The notes beneath the pieces are model-generated. The model did no database searches. It was not told the DNA's origin and saw only the letters and a list, made by a program, of their open reading frames with translations. 9,694 nt of DNA from Planctomycetaceae bacterium. Its GTDB lineage: Bacteria; Planctomycetota; Planctomycetia; Pirellulales; Pirellulaceae. Shown here one piece after another: positions 1 to 5,351 of this stretch (position 1 is its first letter; each line of letters opens with the position of its first letter). The stretch is taken from positions 1 to 9,694 of the forward strand of contig PKCQ01000609.1 in assembly GCA_002862265.1 (NCBI GenBank). Reading direction: 5' to 3'. Position numbers and translations under genes: made by a program.

Positions 1-438
1 GGAGCGAAGAACACCCAGCAGTGCTGGATGTGTGGACAGAACCCGCGGTCCAATCCATACGCGGGTCCTGCCCCAGTGCGGGAATCAAACCAGCTAGCGA
101 AATTAAAATCAAAACTGGAACCGCTCTGTCGAGTGCTTCTCGAGATCTATGTGGTCGTGGTAGTGTTGATTGGTATCGGCATGGCGGTTCAAGATCCGGG
201 AGCTCCACCGGGCTTTGCAATCCTCGTACTACCGGCCTTCTTGATCGCCGGAGTCCGCTCACTTTGGCAGTTTCGCCGTGACGGAACGACGAATGCCGAT
301 TCACTACCTGTTAGCCTCCTTACTTCCTTTGCGGTGACGATTGGAATTTTCATGGTTCTGATCGCCGCTGGCATTATCCTACGGTTTGTGATGTGCCTAA
401 CACTACTCCCCGGATTGGCGGGTGATCCACAGGTGTGA
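1..438 (+). CDS. Small zinc-ribbon-tagged membrane protein, 5' end outside the window (partial)
   Basis: The frame is open from base 1. The residues before the first ATG (position 28) complete a CWMCG motif, one half of a zinc-ribbon-like CxxC pair. Starting at that ATG would cut the motif in two, so the real start most likely lies upstream of the window. After about 25 polar residues the protein has roughly three hydrophobic segments: one around EIYVVVVVLIGIGMAV, one around FAILVLPAFLIAGV, and a longer C-terminal stretch (SFAVTIGIFMVLIAAGIILRFV) reaching almost to the end. It is therefore probably an inner-membrane protein with a short cytoplasmic zinc-binding head. The stop codon overlaps the start of the Lgt-like gene (TGATG), so the two are probably co-translated and may work together. 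I do not recognise a named family. Only one CxxC is visible, so zinc binding is inferred. Confidence 0.7.
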   Translation, partial: GAKNTQQCWMCGQNPRSNPYAGPAPVRESNQLAKLKSKLEPLCRVLLEIYVVVVVLIGIGMAVQDPGAPPGFAILVLPAFLIAGVRSLWQFRRDGTTNADSLPVSLLTSFAVTIGIFMVLIAAGIILRFVMCLTLLPGLAGDPQV

Positions 439-1175
439 TGCAGGCGAACGTTGACTATCTCTTTCCACTCATCATGCTGATCGCGGTCGTCTGTGGCGGG
501 CTTTTGCTCCGCCGTTCGCAGTCTTCACTTAACCTAGAGTCAGAACAAAGACTTGCCGTTGGCATCTCCGCTTTCTGCGGGGCAATGCTAGGAGCAAAGC
601 TGCCCTTTGCGTTAATGGACTGGGAAGGACTGCTTGCCGGCACCACATGGTTTGCCAACGGCAAAACGATCATGTGTGGCATGGTAGGAGCCTACTTCGC
701 GGTAGAAGCCACCAAGTGGACACTGAATATCAAAACGAAGACTGGCGATTCCTTCGCCGTCCCTGTGGCAGTCACAGTTGCCATCGGAAGGCTCGGCTGC
801 CTTCGGGCTGGCTGCTGCTTCGGAGTCGAATCAGATCTTCCTTGGGCAATGCGATGCGCCGCAACAGATGATCTACTCCGACACCCCACACAGATTTACG
901 AATCTCTCTTTCACTTCAGCATGGCGGGGCTGTGCTACTTTTTGATTGCCCGAGGAGTTTGGAAGGGGCAAATCGTCAAATTCTATATCCTGAGCTACCT
1001 TTTATATCGCTTCGCCACAGAATTCCTACGTCCCGAGCTAAAGATCGGGCTAGAGCTGACTTGGTATCAGTGGTTTGCCTTGCTCGTCGCACCGGTGTTC
1101 GTGGTCCTGTGGATGCGTGATTCCCAGCAGAGCACCATCGCTCACGAGCCTACAAAAGTAGAAAAGTCGACTTAG
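435..1175 (+). CDS. Lgt-like membrane protein (divergent prolipoprotein diacylglyceryl transferase family)
   Basis: This polytopic membrane protein of about 246 residues carries the landmarks of the Lgt family in order: a glycine-rich segment (about 77-88), GRLG at 118-121, HPTQIYES at 150-157 (compare HPSQLYE in Lgt) and RFATEFLR at 192-199 (compare RFxxEFxR). True Lgt moves diacylglycerol from phosphatidylglycerol to the lipobox cysteine of prolipoproteins. Here the conserved Lgt His of the FHGG loop aligns with Met80, the Asn after GRxG is Cys122, and the nearby Glu is Cys127. The segment reads GCLRAGCCFG, with three cysteines. Arg119, Arg192 and Glu196 are kept. It is probably a paralogue with changed chemistry or substrate rather than the housekeeping enzyme, although GC-rich-motif Lgt homologues do occur elsewhere. 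The start is either GTG at 435 or ATG at 438; both overlap the upstream stop, which indicates coupling. The 3' end overlaps the convergent gene by 4 bases. Confidence 0.8.
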   Translation: MMQANVDYLFPLIMLIAVVCGGLLLRRSQSSLNLESEQRLAVGISAFCGAMLGAKLPFALMDWEGLLAGTTWFANGKTIMCGMVGAYFAVEATKWTLNIKTKTGDSFAVPVAVTVAIGRLGCLRAGCCFGVESDLPWAMRCAATDDLLRHPTQIYESLFHFSMAGLCYFLIARGVWKGQIVKFYILSYLLYRFATEFLRPELKIGLELTWYQWFALLVAPVFVVLWMRDSQQSTIAHEPTKVEKST

Positions 1176-1723
1176 GAATCTTTGCCGAGCAGGTTGCCGA
1201 CATCGAGCATCTCACAATCCTTAGGTAGGGATGCCGTCGGTGCGGTATGCTCGAAGAAGCCGGCTTTGAGTCGATATTTTTGCTTCAGCGGCCTCAAATG
1301 CGATCGAGGAAAAGACTTTGCGATCGGCATCTCTCCGCGTCGCAACCAGAAATCGCAAGCATCTCCGGTTTTGGACAAGGTGATCTCTCTGATGTGGAAA
1401 ATACCAGCGTCGTTTTCGCCGCTCATCTGCAACAGTTCCACCTGCTCTCCTACTTCCAGATCACAGTTAGGGCAGGGAACCCACATAGTCGGCTGGACGC
1501 GCACCGACCAGAGTCCATAGTAGAGCCAATAGTAACTTCCATCCCAACGCTCACGACGAAACACTCGGCGACTTGGAATAAGCTGCTGGGCTTTGGGGCG
1601 ATCGTCGACAAAAATCCATTCTTCATCCTTATCAGGCCAGCTAAGATAGCATCCCCAGTCCGGCAAGTCGGGGCGATAGGAAACTTCGCCCACAGATTCA
1701 GGTGCAACTAAATCATCACTCAT
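1172..1723 (-). CDS. Hypothetical protein with a CPNC motif
   Basis: This is a 183-residue soluble protein that I do not recognise. I chose the ATG at 1723 (MSDDLVAPES). It lies 2 bases after the stop of the upstream TIM-barrel gene, and GCGAGGG within that gene's last codons can serve as a ribosome-binding site. A longer version starting at 1783 would overlap the neighbour by about 58 bases. The N-terminal half is rich in Trp, Tyr and acidic residues (DWGCYLSWPDKDEEWIFVDD, then a YYWLYYGLW patch at 64-72). A CPNC at 84-87 resembles half of a zinc site, but no second CxxC is visible. The segment VGEQVELLQ at 91-99 looks like a small beta-barrel strand pair. No signal peptide or membrane segment is present. 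It is likely co-transcribed with the TIM-barrel gene, and its function is unknown. Confidence 0.75.
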   Translation of the reverse strand: MSDDLVAPESVGEVSYRPDLPDWGCYLSWPDKDEEWIFVDDRPKAQQLIPSRRVFRRERWDGSYYWLYYGLWSVRVQPTMWVPCPNCDLEVGEQVELLQMSGENDAGIFHIREITLSKTGDACDFWLRRGEMPIAKSFPRSHLRPLKQKYRLKAGFFEHTAPTASLPKDCEMLDVGNLLGKDS

Positions 1724-1725
1724 CA

Positions 1726-2619
1726 CTAACCCTCGCCCAGCCAACGACGCAAGATCTTCATATCCGCTGCAATTGCTCGCCAACTTTCTTCTAGCTTCGT
1801 TGGATCTCGATGATCCGTGTACTCCATGTGCAGCGATAGCGGCCCGATAAAACCATCTCGTTGAATGATGTCAAACAGCGGCTTGGCACGTCCTTTACCT
1901 AGCGGAACATTCTGGGGCTTACCATTCACCCAATCGTAGTCCTTTACGTAGGTCGCGCCCTGCATGGGACGAATCGACTTGTAGCCAGCTTCGTAGCTGT
2001 GAGTCAGCTCCAAGGTTGTGTGACGAATATCAATGGCAACCTTCAGGCCATTCCCATCTACTTGCTTGAGTGCTTGATGTAGATCCCACAGTGCGGCGCC
2101 AACATAGGCCCGACCAGCATGGTTTTGATATAAGGCAGTCACTCCGTGTGAAGCACAGAGTCTGGACAGCTTAGCTGCTTGTTTGGCAAATCCATCAAGC
2201 TGGGGCAGTAATGGCTTCGAAAGATCATACTTATAGTAGGCCATCCGAAGGTATGGCACTTGTGACTTGGCCAGCTCGGCGATGTACCTCTCGCTGGCCA
2301 CATTGACCGCGTTGACGTTGCTTGCCGCAATGGTGACGCGCTGGTCCGACTCGGCGAGCGCGTCCACAAGAATTCCGAGTCGATCACTCAGGTGTTCTGG
2401 ATCGATTTGACCGCCTTTTCGCAAAGTCGCTTCAATGCCATCTGCCGATATCGCCTTCAGCCTTCGCCCAAGTTCGGCAAAGTCCATCTCCTGGACGTGC
2501 TTGGCAAAAATGACGACAGGATTCTTTCGCGGCGGATCTGCGGCTCTTACAGACCTTGCCCAAATATGCGTTAAAGCTGCGGCAGCTGCACCGCTGAATA
2601 GGCTACGTCGGTTCAACAT
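1726..2619 (-). CDS. Exported TIM-barrel sugar phosphate isomerase/epimerase-like protein
   Basis: This 297-residue protein resembles the xylose-isomerase-like TIM-barrel (AP endonuclease 2) family, which isomerises or epimerises sugars and cyclitols using a divalent metal. The N-terminus reads MLNRRSLFSG, followed by an alanine-rich moderately hydrophobic stretch and ARSVRAAD. This is a typical twin-arginine signal with likely cleavage near residue 27, so the mature enzyme is probably periplasmic. Candidate metal or catalytic residues lie where the family has them: NHAG at 166-169, DIRH at 197-200, VKDYD at 225-229 and HMEY at 264-267. Planctomycetes encode many such signal-bearing paralogues. 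I chose ATG 2619 because the signal begins there. The frame is open to 2742, but that extension overlaps the end of yidD and has no export features. The gene lies 49 bases downstream of yidD and 2 bases upstream of the next gene. The exact substrate cannot be read from the sequence. Confidence 0.85.
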   Translation of the reverse strand: MLNRRSLFSGAAAAALTHIWARSVRAADPPRKNPVVIFAKHVQEMDFAELGRRLKAISADGIEATLRKGGQIDPEHLSDRLGILVDALAESDQRVTIAASNVNAVNVASERYIAELAKSQVPYLRMAYYKYDLSKPLLPQLDGFAKQAAKLSRLCASHGVTALYQNHAGRAYVGAALWDLHQALKQVDGNGLKVAIDIRHTTLELTHSYEAGYKSIRPMQGATYVKDYDWVNGKPQNVPLGKGRAKPLFDIIQRDGFIGPLSLHMEYTDHRDPTKLEESWRAIAADMKILRRWLGEG

Positions 2620-2668
2620 GGTTGCGTCTCTTGGAGTACTAAGTTGTGCGGCCCGCTGGCTTGGAGAG

Positions 2669-2920
2669 TTAAGGTGGGTCATTGCCTCCCTTGCTGAAAG
2701 GGTGACAGCGGAGAAGACGCCAAGTTCCTCGCCAGGCTCCAACCAAGAAGCCGTACTTACGAATGCTTTGAATCATGTATTCGCTGCAGGTCGGCTGGAA
2801 ACGACAGGTTGGTGGAAGCATCGGCGAAATGAACTTCTGGTAAAAACGAACTAGCCCGATCAACATTATCGCTGGCAGCCGCAGCAACCGACTCGCAATC
2901 CACACAAGCCCTTTCATCAT
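2669..2920 (-). CDS. yidD: Membrane protein insertion efficiency factor YidD
   Basis: This 83-residue protein has the full YidD signature: an N-terminal amphipathic or hydrophobic helix, then FYQKFISPMLPPTCRF, PTCSEY, a middle helix (IQSIRKYG) and the C-terminal LLRCHPFSKGG with NDPP. The three conserved cysteines (in TCRF, PTCS and RCHP) are present. YidD is a small peripheral inner-membrane protein that assists YidC-mediated insertion. In many bacteria it sits between rnpA and yidC; here it stands apart and heads a minus-strand group with the TIM-barrel gene, so the linkage to the insertase is lost. Two ATGs are adjacent (2920 and 2917), and a GAGAG lies 3 or 6 bases upstream respectively, so the second is spaced at least as well. 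Family identity is very secure. Confidence 0.95.
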   Translation of the reverse strand: MMKGLVWIASRLLRLPAIMLIGLVRFYQKFISPMLPPTCRFQPTCSEYMIQSIRKYGFLVGAWRGTWRLLRCHPFSKGGNDPP

Positions 2921-3126
2921 TCACTCTCAAACAACGCGGTTATCATTTCAGCAGTCGGCCTGAGTATGAGACACTCGCATCCTCAAGTCAATCAACTGCT
3001 TAGCGTGAACAAGCGCGTGGACGTTTCCATCGGCCCTACCACTACTTCGCATTCGCCGTTACCCTTGATTCGAATTAGCCGTCCCAAATCCACCAAAATG
3101 GTTCGCTCCCTAGACAGAGGAAAGCA
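2921..3126. promoter_or_regulatory. Divergent intergenic region between yidD and the aminotransferase gene
   Basis: These 206 bases separate two divergently transcribed genes, so they must hold the promoters or 5' leaders of both unless transcription enters from farther away. I see no convincing -35/-10 pair, no long inverted repeat and no riboswitch-like structure. The plus-strand frame that crosses it into the aminotransferase gene looks like a shadow. The promoter role is inferred from layout alone. Confidence 0.4.
3116..3123 (+). promoter_or_regulatory. Ribosome-binding site of the aminotransferase gene
   Basis: AGAGGAAA has a GAGG core 6 bases before the ATG at 3127. It fixes that ATG as the start and argues against the overlapping longer frame from 2966. 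Confidence 0.7.
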
Positions 3127-4242
3127 ATGTCCGACCCGGCAGCATGGATTTCAGAACGCAGCCAGTGCTTTGATAGTAGCGGAATTCGCAAAGTATTCGA
3201 CTTGGCGGCGAAGCTCGAGAATCCTGTCAACCTCAGCATCGGTCAACCCGACTTTGATGTCCCAGATTCCGTCAAGCACGCTTGCATCGAAGCCATCCAA
3301 CAGGGCAAGAACGCCTACTCTCCCTCGCAAGGAATCGGACCGCTGCGTAGTGAGCTTCAAGCACGAATCGATAAGCGCTTCGAACATGAGGACCGCGAGG
3401 CCTTTGTCAGTTCTGGCACAAGTGGCGGATTGGTCCTAACCGTACTAAGCCTGGTAAATCCCGGCGACGAAGTCGTTATCTTCGACCCGTACTTTGTCAT
3501 GTACGTCCCTCTGGTGCAACTCGTGGGTGGTGTTCCGGTATTGGTTGATACTTATCCAGACTTTCGTATCGACTTAGACAAAGTCGAATCTGTGATCACG
3601 GACAAAACGAAACTGATTCTCTTCAACTCCCCTGGCAACCCAACTGGTATCGCTGCCAGCAAAGAAGAAGTGCAAGGTCTCGCTCAGCTTGCGGCGGACA
3701 AGAACATAGCCTTGCTATCTGACGAGATCTACAGCCAGTTCGTCTATGACGATCAGGCGCATACTCCGGCGGACTACAATCCAAACACAATCGTAATCGA
3801 TGGCTTCTCCAAAAGTCACGCGATGACTGGCTGGCGCGTCGGCTGGGTTCACGGCCCGTCCGAAGTGATCCAAACGATGATCAAGCTGCAGCAGTATTCC
3901 TTCGTCTGCGCACCCCAGCCTGCTCAGTGGGCTGGCCTAGCAGCACTCGACGTCGAAATGACCCAGTATCAAGTAGACTACCGTCGAAAGCGTGACATGT
4001 TGGTCGCGGGACTCAAAGATGATTTTGAATTCACGGAGCCCGGTGGAGCCTTCTACCTGTTCCCTAAAGTTCCGGCGGGCACTGGTACTGAATTCGTCAC
4101 CAAGGCGATTGAGAAAGACTTGCTGATTATCCCGGGCAGCATTTTTAGCTCGCAGGACTCGCACGTTCGTATATCCTACGCCGCCCCCGATGCAACAATT
4201 GAAAAAGGCATCGATATCTTGAAGGGACTCGTTCGAGGCTAA
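3127..4242 (+). CDS. PLP-dependent aminotransferase, class I/II (aspartate aminotransferase superfamily)
   Basis: This 371-residue fold-type I enzyme transfers an amino group between an amino acid and a 2-oxo acid through pyridoxal phosphate, in the cytoplasm. Landmarks: LSIGQPDFDVPD at 36-47 (substrate loop), AYSPSQGIGPLR at 63-74, SSGTSGG at 95-101 (phosphate cradle), NSPGNPTG with Asn171, DEIYSQFVYD with Asp199 (contacts the PLP ring nitrogen) and Tyr202, the Schiff-base lysine Lys229 in GFSKSHAMTGWRVGW, and Arg348 in VRISYA, which binds the substrate carboxylate. All key residues are intact and the length is slightly below the usual 380-400. The pattern matches subgroup I-gamma (aspartate or aromatic/alanine-type aminotransferases). 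The substrate cannot be settled from sequence, and the neighbours are not biosynthetic. It is a single-gene unit, convergent with the ABC ATPase gene. Confidence 0.93.
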   Translation: MSDPAAWISERSQCFDSSGIRKVFDLAAKLENPVNLSIGQPDFDVPDSVKHACIEAIQQGKNAYSPSQGIGPLRSELQARIDKRFEHEDREAFVSSGTSGGLVLTVLSLVNPGDEVVIFDPYFVMYVPLVQLVGGVPVLVDTYPDFRIDLDKVESVITDKTKLILFNSPGNPTGIAASKEEVQGLAQLAADKNIALLSDEIYSQFVYDDQAHTPADYNPNTIVIDGFSKSHAMTGWRVGWVHGPSEVIQTMIKLQQYSFVCAPQPAQWAGLAALDVEMTQYQVDYRRKRDMLVAGLKDDFEFTEPGGAFYLFPKVPAGTGTEFVTKAIEKDLLIIPGSIFSSQDSHVRISYAAPDATIEKGIDILKGLVRG

Positions 4243-4378
4243 ATCTGAAAGCGCGCCGCGGAAAACAGCGAAGGCTGCCGATGCTGGGAGCCTGTTTAAT
4301 CGACACACCTTTGCAGTCACGCTGATCACAGGCTGGAGTCCTAAGCCACTCCTTGTGAAGAAAGCCAAGTCAACCGCG

Positions 4379-5317
4379 CTAGATCTTATCGCCTGACCCC
4401 TTCGTCAGCGCCATGAAGGCTGACTCGAGGTTGGTTTCTTTCTCGGCGAATCGTTTGAATGCAAAACCACCTTCAACTAAAGCTGTCGAGAGTTGGCTGT
4501 AGTCTTCCAAGGAATCCCCGAGGGTCACTTCAAACACCCCCTTCTCCTCCGCAACAGCACTGACCGAAGATTGGCTTTCCAGAAACTTGCCAGCCTCTCG
4601 GTGCCGCTCAGGATTTGCAATCTCAATCTCTAGAATGGTGTTCGGACGCACTTCTCTAAGTAAATCCTCAATCGTCGAGTTGAATCCCATTTCGCCGCGA
4701 TTGATGATCCCCACCTTGTTACAAATATCTGCCAGCTCAGGCAAGATGTGACTGCTCACCACGATCGTCTTACCCAACTCCCCAAGCTTGCGGAGCAAGT
4801 TCCGCATCTCGATCCTCGCGCGAGGATCCAAGCCAGAAAGTGGCTCGTCGAGAAGCAAGACTCGAGGATCATGCAAAAGCACCCGAGCTAAGCCTAGGCG
4901 TTGTGTTTGCCCCCGAGACAAGGTGTTAGCGTAGGCATCACGTTTGAAATTGAGATCGACAACCTCGAGCATTTCATCGCAGCGTTTGCGTCGTGCAGGG
5001 CCCTGAATACGATAAGCGGCTGCAAAAAACTCTAAGTACTCAATGACCGTCATATCGTCGTACACACCGAAGAAGTCAGGCATGTAGCCAACTAGCCTTC
5101 GAATCTCTTTAGGTTCGGTGTAGATCGAATTTTCACATACGTAGGCTTCACCATAGGTCGGAGCAAGCAACGTCGCGATGATCCGCATCGTCGTTGTCTT
5201 CCCTGCACCATTGGGGCCGATAAAACCGAAGAGGTCTCCCTCCTCCAATTCGAGATCGATGCCACGGATGGCATACATATCCCCGTATTTCTTGGTCAAA
5301 TTAGTTGTCTTGATCAC
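4379..5317 (-). CDS. ABC transporter ATP-binding protein (ABC-2 / CcmA type)
   Basis: This 312-residue nucleotide-binding subunit has Walker A GPNGAGKT (34-41), signature LSRGQ (133-137), Walker B VLLLDEP (153-159), D-loop SGLD (161-164) and switch His190. The Q-loop position reads GYMPD, with Asp81 in place of Gln, an exchange often seen in ABC-2 ATPases. After about residue 222 comes a non-ATPase tail resembling the DUF4162 domain common in ABC-2 exporters. The start is a GTG at 5317 with only a weak upstream TGGA; the next methionine would delete the first strand of the domain. The gene is 34 bases downstream of the 745-residue membrane protein on the same strand, so they form one unit. 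No ABC-2 permease is present in the window: downstream lies the convergent aminotransferase gene. Such ATPases power export or remodelling at the membrane; the cargo here is unknown. Confidence 0.93.
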   Translation of the reverse strand: MIKTTNLTKKYGDMYAIRGIDLELEEGDLFGFIGPNGAGKTTTMRIIATLLAPTYGEAYVCENSIYTEPKEIRRLVGYMPDFFGVYDDMTVIEYLEFFAAAYRIQGPARRKRCDEMLEVVDLNFKRDAYANTLSRGQTQRLGLARVLLHDPRVLLLDEPLSGLDPRARIEMRNLLRKLGELGKTIVVSSHILPELADICNKVGIINRGEMGFNSTIEDLLREVRPNTILEIEIANPERHREAGKFLESQSSVSAVAEEKGVFEVTLGDSLEDYSQLSTALVEGGFAFKRFAEKETNLESAFMALTKGSGDKI

Positions 5318-5351
5318 TCGACAAAATCCAATTACTCTTCGGCGCGACGTA

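Noticed and set aside
1247..1711. Plus-strand 154-codon frame opposite the CPNC protein
   Set aside because: It lacks recognisable motifs, and the minus-strand gene has better start placement and operon spacing.
2620..2742. N-terminal extension of the TIM-barrel gene to 2742
   Set aside because: It overlaps the end of yidD and would bury the twin-arginine signal that begins at 2619.
2966..3439. Plus-strand 157-codon frame overlapping the aminotransferase start
   Set aside because: Its translation is low-complexity Ser/Arg-rich and out of frame with a clearly conserved enzyme that has its own ribosome-binding site.
4272..4357. Possible terminator hairpins between the convergent aminotransferase and ABC ATPase genes (AGGCT/AGCCT at 4272-4293; CACA..GGAGT/ACTCC..TGTG at 4327-4357)
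   Set aside because: The stems are only 5 bp or are interrupted, and neither is followed by a T-tract on either strand.
3937..4368. Minus-strand 143-codon frame across the aminotransferase 3' end
   Set aside because: It is antisense to conserved aminotransferase codons and shows no domain, signal or ribosome-binding site.
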